A stretch of 64,000 bases of DNA from assembly GCF_030704535.1 (NCBI RefSeq), contig NC_081820.1, positions 24,732,001 through 24,796,000 of the forward strand. The letters run 5' to 3'. Each line of letters starts with the position of its first letter. Within the stretch, counting starts at the first letter, position 1. The position numbers and the translations under genes were made by a program. Below the pieces are notes generated by a model, which saw nothing but the letters and a program-made list of their open reading frames with translations, ran no database searches and was not told the DNA's origin. The stretch is from Vitis vinifera. Taxonomy: Eukaryota; Streptophyta; Magnoliopsida; Vitales; Vitaceae. This document shows, one piece after another, positions 11,028 through 23,935 of this stretch.

Positions 11028-13130
11028 TAATTTGTCCTCCATAACATCTCCCATGTCCATGTTTTCTCCTCTATCATATCTGTAATAAATCCACAATTAA
11101 TGAAAAGTATATTTGAGTTGAGGATGGTACAAATGCAATCACATTCTTCTTTCTCTCTTATAATTCCATCAACAACATTCCAAAAACTATAAACATTAAA
11201 CTTATAAAAGATGCCGCCAGTGTTTTTGTAAGATACTAATGGATTGATATATACCAGTATTCCTTGTGATACAGTGGGACACAATAATTTTGTCTATCAA
11301 ACTTAATTTCATTTGGTAAAAGTTTAAAACTTTTGGTGTAAAGTCTTCATGAGGAAGAATATTGTAGGCCTTGATATTAAACCATATAATTTGCTCGTCA
11401 TAACCATGATGCAAATATTCGATTCCTCTGGCCACTCCTAATGCAATCTTATACAACATTTGCAAGCCCAAAGAAATAGAATTTTCTCTTCCAAGAAAAA
11501 TGTACTTATTAAGAGATCCAATAGACACCAAATCATATGTGAGAGGGCATTTTGATCCCTTCACGCAAATCCAATTAGGCGAACTACAATAAGATGAAAC
11601 CATCTAATAGTAGTGATTTCATATTGATGAAATCTAGCTCATTAACTATAGAAGTGACCAACACTTTTATAGCTCACAATGCTACTACCTCGAAATTTCC
11701 TTTGTATGTCGTGCCAAAACCTTCTAGTTATAATTTGTTCTTCAAATTGTTAGTCATCTTCTTTATATCCTAATCATATGAACTTAATCATAATATGCAC
11801 TAATGAGATTTCAAATTTTTTCTACCGCCTCGCTTTCCTCTTTTTTTTTAAAAAAAAGGTTTAGATGAGCCCAAAAAGGTATCATAAATTGTGTTTTGGT
11901 ACTAGTGCATTTTTTTCATCAATTATTCAAAGAAAAGAATGATAATGACTTTCACCAAAAAATAAAGTTTCTTTTGGTAGGAAATACAAAAAGAAAACAA
12001 AGTTGCTTTTTGCATTTGGCATATCTTTTAATCAATTATTTGAACATAAAAAATATGTCAAATAATGATAAGACCAAATCAATTTGGAGGGGATATGATA
12101 TCCAACTTTAGCACCATTAAATTGGACTAAAATCTTAAATTATATCTTTATGCCAAACCTACCTCCATAAGCATAGTTGATTTTGACATCTAATTGTACC
12201 ACAAATATGAAAAGCACATGTTGGGCATAACTATAAAGGTTTAATTTCACTCATATTTTTAGAAGTTTGGGTTAAATACGCTTAGTTATCATTAGTTTGA
12301 AATTTCACAAATATGATAGATGTCTCCAGTGGAACTTGTAAACCAAATAGGCAAATAGGCACAATATCCCGAGTAGAGTTCTTCCTATGACTAAACACAA
12401 ATCAATTGTCAAAGCAACGAATATTTTCAAAAAATAAACAAGATATCACAAATAAAGTTAAATCCATCCATATACAAGTGGTAGGAAAAATACATTCTAC
12501 CTTCGTACCAAGTGAAGCAACTACTTTAACAATCACTTAATTCACCTAAAATGGATTTTTCACCAAGCTTTTATAGCGTATTGTTGCTTGGGGAGCAATT
12601 TGATGGAATTACTAGTGGATTGAGTGGCAGAAAAAAATAATATGTTGTTGAATGCATAGGACTGGGGCCTTGGATAATAAGACCCCAATTTCAATTCAAT
12701 TATTTTGACTTCTTTAGATGTTAGTGGAGTTGAATTACACTTAAATTAAGTTCATCCTAGTCAATATATAAAAACAATTTTGAAGCAGAATTTGAATTTA
12801 CAAATTTAAAAATTGAATTCATATTCAAATTAATTTGTACGGTCAAACAAAGCAAATTTAATTTAGAGATCACTGAACATCCTTTGAATGAAAGAATTCC
12901 AAGAATTTTCATATCAACTCTTTATAATATTACTTCATGGAAAATTAGTAGTGGAATTTGGTAGCCTTACCAATAATACGCAGTAACCAGCCTCCTGGAA
13001 AGGAAGAAATGCAGCAAATTAAAAAGTGGGCCAGTATAAGTGAGCGAGACAAATAACAGTAAAGTACGAGACACTCGAGTGAAGAAAGCCTTACCAATCA
13101 CCAAGCATTTGCAGCAATAGTAGGGACAAT
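11028..13130 (-). pseudogene. LRK10-like receptor kinase pseudogene (psi-2), exon 1 deleted
   Basis: A decayed kinase domain occupies 11028-11790. Recognisable pieces are IALGVARGIEYLHHG, FTPKV and the YKNTGG to VYSF region. The catalytic HFDIKPHN has become WFNIKAYN and DFG has become NFY, with frameshifts. The membrane/juxtamembrane end of the same exon lies at 12313-12384, intact in frame ([18 protein letters not shown]), separated by about 520 bp of unrelated sequence. Intron sequence and a small exon (near 12964-12990) match psi-1. Homology then jumps near 13140 to sequence that lies upstream of psi-1 exon 1, so about 1.46 kb including the ectodomain exon is missing. It is in tandem orientation with psi-1. 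Confidence 0.85.
11795..12312. other. About 520 bp of unidentified sequence splitting the psi-2 kinase exon
   Basis: AT-rich. Absent from the corresponding place in psi-1 and in the intact kinase exon. No terminal repeats, target duplication or coding signal recognised. It may be an insertion or a rearrangement junction. Confidence 0.5.
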
Positions 13131-13140
13131 TATAAATTTT

Positions 13141-13974
13141 CATTTATTGTTTTTTTTTTTTATTTAAAATTTTTTTATTTTAAAATTCCCTAAAAGCACC
13201 TACTTCGTAACTTCCTTGTTTAAATTTTTTTTCAAATCTAATTATAAATATAAAGTAGGTGAGAAACCGTGCAAATTAAAAAATTAAAATAATAATAATA
13301 ATAATAATGCTTTAATTATTAGAATTTAGTTCCTAATAAATCAACACATTTTAAAGTATTCCACCGGTGAAGAGCAAACCATCCTTTTCCTAAACGCGAC
13401 ATTTTTAACAAGCGGTATATACTATGATACTACTTGAAAATAAACCAAATTCACAACCTTGACAAAGTTTAAATCAAAAGGCACATAGGTTCCCCCTTTC
13501 GTGAAAGGAGTCCATTTGCTTATTGGGCCTAGAATCATAGCCAATTGGGCCAAGGAAGCAATTCTAGCCATCAACACAAACCTATCTGGGCTTGCTATAT
13601 TATAGCAAGTTATCTGGACCCAATTAATGGGAGAGCCCAAATGGGTCTTTATTGCATGTCGTACTTACTCTTGAGAAGTTTCTTAAGAACCACCATCACA
13701 TCATTTTTCCATGTTCGGACAGATTTGTGCAGAAATTTTAAAAATAAAGAATATTATAGTGATCACTTTTATATTAATATTTCGATTTTATTTAAGTTTG
13801 AAGTCCACCAGGTCATTTGCACAAGAAAGATGATTACAAGTAGTGTACTTGGGACTGACATTATAATTAAATATGGATATAATTTTATTTTCCAACGTGC
13901 TTCTTTCTTATGAATTTATTTATTTATTTTTTTAAGTTGATACCACAGGACTGACATTATAATTAAATGTAAGA
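13141..13974. repeat. Second copy of the psi-1 upstream block, then AT-rich DNA
   Basis: 13150-13740 repeats 8780-9500, with the same AAT microsatellite (13288-13308) and the same ttccccctttcgtgaaagga segment, but with small indels. 13740-13974 shows no gene. Confidence 0.8.
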
Positions 13975-14660
13975 AATATGTCCAACATGAATATAGTGAT
14001 TATTTTATGTAATCAACAACCTTGAATATAGTAAATGTTTTGTTTTTCTACATCGATACATAAATATTAGTCTAACAAAATAAATAATTTATTTTTTAGT
14101 TTAAAAAATTGACAAATAAATAAACATGTCACATGGTGTTGTCATTGTTTTCTCTTGGGGTACGTAGCTAACATGATATTTTGTTAATTGTGACTTGCGA
14201 TTAGCAGAGTAGGTAACATAATATTTTATCTCCTAAAATATGAATACAATTTTGTAAGATGGCGTATTTTTCTATGCAATTATTTTCTTGCTAGAAACAA
14301 ACTACTTTTCATAGTTTTCCCTTTGGAATTCACTTCAGAAAATAAAAATAATAATAATAAGAATTTACTTCACAAATCAGAAGATGTATGATGCCTCATT
14401 AGCATTAAGCAAACTCCTCTCAGCATCTTGTTTTCTTACTTTTAGGTTCTCCCTTCCGACTCCATTTTCCCTACTCTTTCCTGTTGAACAGACCCAAATT
14501 TCAGTTTCTTATGATGATGTCTCCAGAATTGGAATGCAGTATTATGTCAACCCATAGGCTAGCTTGGATTTAGCCTAGCCTAGCACGTTTGAGACCCAGC
14601 ATCAGAGCCCAATGGGGTTGAGGAAGCAATTCTAGGCCCAACGCAAAGCTATTTGGGTTA
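13975..14660. repeat. Dispersed duplicate of 62450-63150
   Basis: Near-collinear with the far right of the window, for example atcaacaaccttgaatatag and gatgtatgatgcctcattag, ending in the block with caacgcaaa-ctatttggg. Small substitutions and a short extra piece in the right copy. No coding content recognised. Confidence 0.85.
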
Positions 14661-15277
14661 TAGCTTTTTGTTTATATGAATTGCTATTATTACTATGTCT
14701 ATTTGTGTAATTAGAGATCTTGTGCATGAGATTGATGAAGACTTGATCATTGTTGATATTGGAATATTAATTGAATTTATAGAGAAAATAGAAATTTAAT
14801 GTTGGGGATAATTACTTAGAGCACCTGTTCATTCTTCTCTAGGTAGTTCCATATATTGAGTAAGAATTAAAATATCTAAAATTAAATAAATATTGGTTGT
14901 TGAAATCTATGCACAAAAATAAAAAGTATTTTTAGTAATTTTGTTTAATTTTAGATAAATTTTGATAATTAATGTTTTTATATTTACAAATGATATTTAT
15001 ATTAACTCAAGAAAAAAGAACAAAATACAATACCAATGGCTATGAATGTTAATTTCTTATTTTAAACTTAAAAATAATTAAAAAGACAACCTAACGCTAC
15101 AACATTAAGTTATTGGAGAAATACTCAATTTCAAAAAATAGCTTTCAAATAAGTTTTTCATTTTCTTGTCTTATAAAATGAAAAATAGGGTAGTAGAGCA
15201 TATGAATGGAATTTTCTCAGAAAAAGTTCCATGCATGTTGTCAAATGGTAAATTGAGCAAAAAAAAAAAAAAAAACA
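14661..15277. other. AT-rich sequence, nothing recognised
   Basis: No gene, repeat boundary or RNA feature could be supported here. Confidence 0.6.
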
Positions 15278-17790
15278 TTATAAATTCCCACATCATTATG
15301 GCTGAGGGAGGAATGGATCGCTACTATAAAAGCTCATATAGCTGGGGAAGGAATGGGTTGCTGCTATAAAACCTCTTATAGCAATGTATGGCCCAATAGG
15401 CACAACCACATGGGCTGGGTTGCTGCTATAAAAGCTCTTATAGCAATATATGGCCCAATAGGCACAATCACATGGGCTTGTCCGAGACCATAGAGCCACA
15501 ATATAAGCACTATCTCTCCTGCCCAATTTAGACTGCTGAACCCACTGAGAGCCATGTCTTTTATCGTTCACTCTTCTTAGCCACCATTAGAGACCATTGA
15601 ACTCTTCTCCCAAAGCCATAATACCCATCCTCATCACTATATATTTCTCCGACTAGATTCTTGTCGTCACTGACATCCTCATCACTGAGGGGCCTTAGAT
15701 CAATGACCAACTCGCTCAACGACCAATTTCTTTAGCCACTTCACCGCCCACATCTTCCAGGTATTCTTTCGATTCCTTCCATGGCTTCACACTCTGTTAT
15801 TCCTTTCTTTCTTTCTTTGATTTCAAATTGGGTTTCTTTTCATCACTTCTATTTCCTCCCATCTCTCTTTTTCTGGTTAGGGTTAGGGTTAGGGTTTGTG
15901 TTTGGATTCCCTGGTATATATTTGCTAATTATTATGAGCATCAATCCCTCACCATACTTTCACATACCTCATCTTTGCACTCTTATTCTTCTTTCCATTT
16001 TCATGTGCATCCAAGCTTAGCTTGGAAGCAATGATTTCTCGTGTCCCTTCTCTTTTGTGTTTTTTTGTCTTCCGTGCAAAAGATGAAGTTGAAAATTTTA
16101 GTGATATGAAATTCGATGCAGTCTGCTATTATCATAGTGCCTTGTCTACACCTAATGAAATCAAAGGCTATGGAAGCTTTGGATGGAGCAAAGCTCTTCA
16201 TTTTGCACCCTAATTAGGATGCTACACCTTGACTCATCTTAATCTTGTTTCCATTTTTTTTCATTTTATTTATCCATTTATTTATTTTTTATTTTGAATC
16301 CATCAAAGTAGTAACCCCCGTAGACTACTTCTTTTTCTTCATGTAAACACTAAGAAGTATTTTGTCAAAAATTTGAAAATTCAGATGTTGAAAATTTGTC
16401 ATTTCACTATATTTATCTCATGTATAATTGCTATTCAGGAGAAACATTTGATAGGTTTTGGGGTTTATGCAATTTTGAAGGAGGGAAAAGGCTTCCTAAT
16501 TTACCTCCCTCAATTTTCATTTCTTAGGATTCAAGTGGTAATCTTAGATGGACTTCAACATCTGTTTTTCACCAACCATTCTTTTACTTCTATACAAATC
16601 TTGTTATCTCATGTATGGGGCAAATGCAATTTTGTGATTTTCTAACTTCTTAAAAATCAGGAATTGACTTTTTAGGCTCATTTTTACATTTTAAATTCAG
16701 TTGATTGACATAAGCTTGATATTTGTTCTTTGAGTGGAAATTCTGATGCTTATAGGAGAGACACTTTACTAATTTTATCTACTAGGTTGAAGGCATTTGC
16801 TTTTTCTTCCTGCCAACTTACTAATTATCAAATTCCTTTTCTTTCTAGTTCATTTTTCCCTTTCCCTTCTGTTTTCATTTGAGGCCACCATATCTCAAGC
16901 AATTCACATCCTGAGAGAGTTAGCTCCAACCAAATTGGCAAGAGAGTTAGCTACAGATCAAGATATAATAGCCAAGATTGGCTTATAAATATCTGAGAAT
17001 GAAAATCTTACCATTCTTTCATTCTCTTTTATTGAGCACCCCTTTTCCTTAATATAGAATATTTGAAACTCAATGGTACAAAGAGATATAAAATTCAGAA
17101 GCAGTTTTATATTTCACATATGTCATAGAGGTACAATTGAAAGACCAATTGAAAGAATCAAACTTGGGATCTTAGGTGTTAAGTTATATGTTATAACATG
17201 TCTAACAGGTCTAATCTGCCTAATTTGGCAAATCAGATGTCATCAAGATGAGGTTTAGCTTAGGAGGTCCCACAACACAAGGTAAGCCACTTGTGAGATT
17301 AAGCAGTCTGATTAGGAATACAATGTTTGGCTTCACAAGTCAATACAAGGCAAAATTAAAACAGTAATAATTTGATTTTAACCAAAATTGATGTCTTAAC
17401 CACCATGTTTCCTTTCTAAATGAATTAAGATGTTTCAATTTGAATGGAACCTAATTAATTGGGAGATTCAAATAAGGTCACTTGCTGTTAGAAATCGTTG
17501 CGAAGAGGAACTAACACAAACTTTTGATCAAACTTTGCCCTACATCATGTTTGGCCCTCGAAGCCATATTTCACCAAATTGATTTAGTGGAAGAGGCTTC
17601 AATGTATCCATAGTAACTATTTGGGATTCATCATTTTTCTTTTGGTTGATCATTCTCTTTTTTGCTTTCTTTTTTTCTTTGTTTCTTTTTGGTTTTCAAG
17701 TTCCAGATCATTTAATCAAAGAAACGGTATTAATTTTTTTTTTGTTTACTTTTACTTTAATGTACCTTCATTTTTGGGTACTAGGAGTCT
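15278..17790. repeat. Tandem segmental duplication, copy 1
   Basis: About 2.5 kb repeated at 18743-21235, in the same orientation. The left end has a 62-bp direct repeat (from 15355 and 15417) containing the near-palindrome TGCTATAAAAGCTCTTATAG. Then comes a transcript-like stretch (15480-16210) with a TATA-like element (cacaatataagc), a CT/CA-rich segment and a possible donor after ccacatcttccag at 15760. Short open frames such as 16022-16213 exist. The second copy has a stop in the same frame, and no protein family was recognised. It may be relics of a gene's 5' region; function unknown. Confidence 0.8.
15875..15897. repeat. Short telomere-like (GGTTAG)n tract
   Basis: Three to four GGTTAG units. 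Copy 2 of the duplication has a single unit at the same place (about 19332-19340), so this is local slippage. The minus strand reads AAACCCTAACC, which contains a telo-box core, a motif found near some plant gene starts. Confidence 0.85.
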
Positions 17791-18742
17791 TGTCTAGTGG
17801 TGTGTTTTTTGTTTTTTGTTTTTCGTTTTTTTTTACTCTACATAATGTGGTGTAAATCCTAGTTTCCTTTTACTCAGAAAACTCAAAGCAAGGAGGAATA
17901 AAGCGATGGTAAGACACAAGAAATGGGCACTCACCATGAATTTGTTTGTGTAGAAGAGTTTCAATGAAGAGAAGTGATGCAGGTACCCCATTCATATTAA
18001 AAGAATACAAGAAGCTAATAAGTTTATTATGTTTTACGAGTGCTCCAATAGATCAGATGGTGCTTACAGGTGATTTCCTATTCACCTATATTCATCTTCT
18101 TTTCAACTATGAGGGTGACATCATGATGATTCTTAGTTAATTTTCTTCTTCTTTTTCATCTGCTTATGCAGAAGTAACCCTTTGCACATAATTTTGTACA
18201 AAAACTATATCATATTTCATTAATATTTTATTCTACTTTATACCATCCATTAAATATGACATAATTTACATAATTTCATTACTTGCATGTGTTTAACATT
18301 CATGATACATAATATTTGGCTGTTTCTCGAGATGATACTACAAATTAAGAATCTTAAAGATTGAATTTTCTTGGCTACTTGAAGAAGCTGCCAAGGCACC
18401 TTCACAAACAAGATCAAATAATATCTTATTTGGTCAAAAAAGTTATTTATTGTCTTCTTGAAATATAGAACACACTTTTTCAGAGAAATCTATAATTGAA
18501 AAGTTCATAACTTCTTCCTTTCATCACATTTCTTAGTAAGGAGTCAAAGTCTTCCAAGGCAAGGACAAATATTCATTTATTGCTAAGAAAATTCACATGG
18601 TAGGGCATCGTTTGAAATGTTGGACACAGGTACCTAGAAGAAAAGTGAGATATTGTGACATAGTTTTAATTGGGCCAACAAAATCCACAACCAAAACATA
18701 TATATAGTATCATACTTGTATAAGCCGCAACAGATTAGAAAT
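17791..18742. other. Spacer between tandem copies; contains dispersed block 18180-18720
   Basis: 18180-18720 is a diverged copy of 27700-28130 and 59160-59640 (shared words: tttattgctaagaaaattca, gaagaa-ttgcc-aggcacctt). 17791-18180 shows no gene I can name. Confidence 0.7.
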
Positions 18743-21235
18743 TTCCGCATCATTATGGCTGAGGGAGGAATAGATCGCTACTATAAAAGCTCATATAGCT
18801 GGGGAACGAATGGGTTGCTACTATAAAAGCTCTTATAGCAATATATGGCCCAATAGGCACAACCACATGGGCTGGGTTGCTGCTATAAAAGCTCTTCTAG
18901 CAATATATGGCCCAATAGGCACAATCACATGGGCTTGTTCGCGACCATAGAGCCACTATATAAGAACTATCTCTCTTGCTCGGTTTAGACTGCTGGACCC
19001 ACTGAGAGCCATGTCTTTTATCGTTCACTCTTCTTAGCCACCATTAGAGACCATTGAACTCTTCTCCCAAAGCCATAATACCCATCCTCACCACTGTATA
19101 TTTCTCCGACTAGATTCTTGTTGTCACTGACATCCTCATCACTGAGGGGGCTTAGATCAATGACCAACTCGCTCAACGACCAATTTCTTTAGCCACTTCA
19201 TCGCCCACATCTTCTAGGTATTCTTTTGATTCCTTCTACGGCTTCACACTCTATTATTCTTTTCTTTCTTTCTTTGATTTCAAATTGGGTTTATTTTCAT
19301 CACTTCTATTTCCTCCCATCTCTCTTTTTCTGGTTAGGGTTTGTGTTTGGATTCCCTGGTATATATTTACTAATTATTATGAGCATCAATCCCTCACCAT
19401 ACTTTCACATACCCCATCTCTGCACTCTTATTCTTCTTTCCATTTTCATGTGCATCGAAGCTTAGCTTAGAAGCAATGATTGCTCGTGTCCCTTCTCTTT
19501 TGTGTTTTTTTTGTCTTCCGTGCATAAGATGAAGTTGAAAATTTTAGTGATATGAAATTCAATGCAGTCTGCTATTATTATAGTGCCTTGTCTGCACCCC
19601 ATGAAATCAAAGGCTATGAGCTTCGAATAGAGCAAAGCTCTTCCTAATTAGGATGCTACACTTTGACTCATCTTAATCTTGTTTTTTTTTTTTTTTTTTT
19701 CATTTTATTTATCTTTTTTTTTTTTTGAATCCATCAAAGTAGTAACCCCCTTGGACTAATTTTGTTCTTCATGTAAACACTAAGAAGGGGAAAAATGAAT
19801 ATTAAGTTTATCGAAATTAATGGGTACGGACTAGAAGCATTTTGTCAAAAATCTGAAAATTCAGATGTTGAAAATCATGTCATTTGATTATATTTATCTC
19901 ATGTACAATTGCTATTCAGGAGAAACATTGGATAGGTTTTGGGGTTTATGCAATTTTGGAAGGAAAAGGCTTCCTAATTTACCTTAATTTTAATTTCTTA
20001 AATGGACTTCAACATCTGTTTTTCACCAACCATTCTTTTACTTCTATACAAATCCTGTTATCTCATGTATGGGGCAAATGCAATTTTGTGATTTTCTAAC
20101 TTCTTAAAAATCAGGAATTGACTTTTTAGGCTCATTTTTACATTTTTAATTCAGCTGATTGACATAAGCTTGATATTTGTTCTTTGAGTGGAAATTCTTA
20201 TGCTTATAGGAGAGACACTTTACTAATTTTATCTACTAGGTTGAATGCATTTTCTTTTTCTTCCTGCCAATTTCCTAATTATCAAATTCCTTTTCTTTCT
20301 GGTTGGTTTTTCCCTTTCCTTTCTGTTTTCATTTGAGGCCATCATATCTTAGGCAATTCACATCCCGAGAGAGTTAGCTCCAACCAAATTGGCAAGAGAG
20401 TTAGCTACAGATCAAGATATAATAACCAAGATTGGCTTATAAATATTCAAGAATGAAAATCTTATCATTATTTCATTCTCTTTTACTGAGCACCCATTTT
20501 CCTTAATGTGGAATATTTGAAACTCAATGGTACAAAGAGATACAAAATTCAGAAGCAGTTTTATATTTCACATATGTCATAGAGTTCTAATTGAAATACC
20601 AATTGAAATAATCAAACTTTGGATCTTAGGTATTTAGTAATATGTTATAACAGGCCTGACTGGTCTAATATGCCTAATTTGGCAAATCAGATGTTAGCAA
20701 GATGAGGGTTAGCTTAGGAGTCCCACAACACAAGGCAAGCCACTTGTGAGATTAAGTAGTTTGATTAGGAATACATTGTTTGGCTTCACAAGTTAATACA
20801 AGGCAAAATTAAAACATTAATAATTTGATTTTAACCAAAATTGATGTCTTAACCACCATGTTTCCTTTCTAAATGAATTAAGATGGTTCAATTTGAATGG
20901 AACCTAATTAATTGGGAGATTCAGATAAGGTCACCTGTTGTTAGAAATCGTTGCGAAGAGGAACTAACACAAACTTTTGATCAAACTTTGTCCTGCATCA
21001 TGTTTGCCCTCGAACCCATATTTCACCTAATTGATTTGGTGGAAGAGGCTTCAATGTATCCACACTAACTATTTGGGATTTTTTTTTTCTTTTGGTTGAT
21101 CATTCTTTTTTTTGTTTTTTTTTTCTTTGTTTCTTTTTGGTTTTCAAGTTACAGATCATTTAATCAAAGACACAATAACCAAAAAAATTTTACTTTTACT
21201 TTAATGTACCTTCATTTTTGGGTGCTAGGAGTTTT
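18743..21235. repeat. Tandem segmental duplication, copy 2
   Basis: Collinear with 15278-17790, with scattered substitutions, a shorter telomere-like tract, extra T-runs near 19684-19720 and an added stretch near 19790-19830. The frame open at 16022-16213 is interrupted here (TAA/TAG after tcttccgtgca), arguing against coding. Confidence 0.8.
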
Positions 21236-23430
21236 GTGAGTGTTTTTTTTTCTCCAGTTTTTCATGTTTTTTGGTTTTCTCAAAATATAATGTAACTTCA
21301 AAGTTCCATCAGAGAAAAAGAAAAAAAAATGCAATCCCCATTAAAGAAACAAAGATTCATTTAATGATTTCATCTTACTTGTCCCTTTAGCCATATATCT
21401 GAAAGGGGTTTACTATTAAGCTTCTTGTTTAGCTATTTGCTAACATTAGCCATCCTCTTCATCCATTGACTACCCTATGTATCAATAATTTAAAAAACTC
21501 TCATTTCAATGCTTCACTATGTTTCGCTATCATAAAAACAAGTTTATAGCCTAACTCTCCACATGATACAATGAGCTATAATTCATTGAATTCCAGTCTC
21601 CAAACGTTTTACTATCTTTTATGTCATGTTCATTTGATTTTTCTTTTTCATTCTTTGACTGGGTGGGGACAATAGCCATCTCTCTCATTTGGCCCCTGCA
21701 TTTTGAAGATAAGGCATTTCCTTTTTCTTTCTTTGTGTGGATGCACCTTCTATGGCTAGGTTTCTCTTAAGTTGGATAAAAATCTAGTCCCCAGTAGGGC
21801 CAATATCATCACTCCAATGGCATGTTTGCTTATTAGCAGGGTGGACAAAGTGAGACTTTGGCAAGACAATAGTAAAGAGAAAGCATAGAAAAGTTGAAAC
21901 TTTGGAGTAGCTCCATTGTTATCTTGAAAAAAAAAAAAGGAAACAACAAGATATTAATGAATGTTTTTTTCTTCCTATTTTTCTTAGAAAATGTGATAGA
22001 AGTTTGATAAACTTAATAATTAATAGTTTCTTATTTTCTTTCTGTAGAAAAGGTACAACATAAAACTATTTCATAAGTTTTACCATTAAGTCTAGATTTT
22101 ATCATGCAGGGGATTAACCTTAAGCATGATAGATAACAAGTAAACCCTTGACCAAAACAATAGGATTGCAACTGGGGCTGCCATCTCTCTAACCTCATCA
22201 TACAAAGTTGGACAATTTGATATCAGCTTATTGGTTTGGAAGAAACTTATTTATTTATTTATTTACTTTTTGTTCCTTTTTTTTCTTTTCGTTTTTGATA
22301 TTGAATATGCTAGAGCTAAATGTGATTGCTATGAAAGTGAATTACTTACAATAAGCATAACAAAATTTAAAAAATGAATTTGTTTATTAACTTAATCTAT
22401 TCTATAGAGCAATTTATCATGCAATGAGTTTTCCTTTCTTTCTTTCTTTCTTTTGATCATTGTATGAATTATTACAATAATAATAGTAATAAATAACAAG
22501 TAATAGTTTTTATAGTATAAAGTTTTATGTGAAAAGAAATGCTTAAGAAATTAAGTTTTTTTCTAAGAAACAAATGAAAAAAAGAGTGAAATAGAAAATA
22601 TTTTTTTTTCTTGTATTCACATAATTGAAGTATCCTAAAATGATAATTAAGCATATAGAGCATCTTCTTGAGTCAATTTTGGTCTTCAAATATTGAACTT
22701 GTGAATTTACTTGCGAGCTTTGTATTTAAACTGTCTTGAACTCAATGATTGGAATCTGAAATCTTGTGCAAATTTCCATGCAGGTATTAGTCTGATGCCT
22801 TTCTCTGAGGTTATGATCTTTCCAAAATCCCCCATGGTTAGATCATAAGTAGAATGAAAATTTTAGAGTCCTAAGTATGGCCTTTCTAAGGTTCTCTTTT
22901 AAAATACAAGTTAATAGGTTCATTATGTTGCATCACTAGTTTGGTATCTCTTAAATTCTATTTATTATTATGTCTGCATTCCATATTTTGACAAATTGAA
23001 AAATACTAGTAGACGTTGCTTTATATTTTTATTATAAAGCAACCAAATATTTTATTATACTAAAAACAATCTTTATATTTTGGTTTTTTAAATTAGGTGT
23101 TTATTACATGTTCCAGGCCTAAACAGTTCAGCAATTTATTCTTTAAAGATGGTTTGTACTTATAAGTAGCCATCCAAGTCAAATAATCAGCAAATTAAGC
23201 TTAAGGTGAAAATTTTCAAATTACGAAAATTTTACATTTATCAAAAGAAATGAAAAAAACCAAGTTCTTATGTGGAATGTTTATTTTTATTGATCTTAAA
23301 GGCTAAGTTCTTGGCCTGACTGCTAAAGAAGTTGTTAGACAGGTCTAAGCAGGTGAAGTTTGAAGCATTTAAAATAAATTAGAAGGCTTGTAGAATGATA
23401 ATTATTTGCTAGTGATAATAGTTGTAGCCT
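21236..23430. other. AT-rich DNA, nothing recognised
   Basis: No gene or bounded element supported. It holds a (TTTC)n run near 22434-22453 and several T-runs. Confidence 0.6.
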
Positions 23431-23935
23431 CAACCTTCTTTTGTTTCTGATATTAAGACAATTAGTTTTTTTTGGAAATGGAGTTTCCAAAAAATGGAGT
23501 TAGCGCTTCGCCGAAGAAAATGGGACTCTTTGGAAACAAGTGATAAGTAGGAAGTATGTGGTAGAAGAAAGGGGGTGGTGTGGGGGTTTTGGAAGGAAAT
23601 TAGGAAGGAATGACCTTTAATGAGGGGCAATTTCGTTTTCTCCATTGGGGATGGAAGAAGAGTGAGATTTTGGGAAGATAGGTGGTGCGACGACGACACT
23701 TTAAGCCGTTCCTTCCCTTCGTTGTTTGAGCTGACCGCTTCTAAAGAGGAATGGGTGGCTGAGGTGTGGGTTGTTTTAGAGGAGGAGGGGGTTGGAATCC
23801 TCGCTTTTCTAGGCCGTTTAATGATTGAGAGATGGAGACGGGGGAGAGATGAATTTCAAAAAATAAAAAATGTGGAAGACTCTTGTCCTCCAAAGATAGT
23901 AGGCTTTGATGTTAGGTAAGCAACTATAAGGGAGT
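23431..23935 (+). mobile_element. LINE (non-LTR retrotransposon) 3' coding remnant
   Basis: The plus strand encodes, across frameshifts, the segment downstream of the reverse transcriptase in plant L1-type LINEs: SLWKQVISRKYVVEE, then FVFSIGDGRRVRFWEDRWC, SFPSLFELTASKEEWVAEVW, and in another frame WNPRFSRPFNDW-like residues. The longest open piece is 23620-23919. No reverse transcriptase catalytic core, poly(A) tail or target duplication was found, so this is an internal scrap. Confidence 0.75.

Noticed and set aside
15875..15897. Interstitial telomere or chromosome fusion scar
   Set aside because: Only three to four hexamers, not the plant heptamer array, and variable by slippage between duplicates.
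15781..16213. Short hydrophobic and other open frames in the tandem duplicate
   Set aside because: The second copy has stops in the frame at 16022-16213, and the hydrophobic frames come from T-rich sequence. No family recognised.
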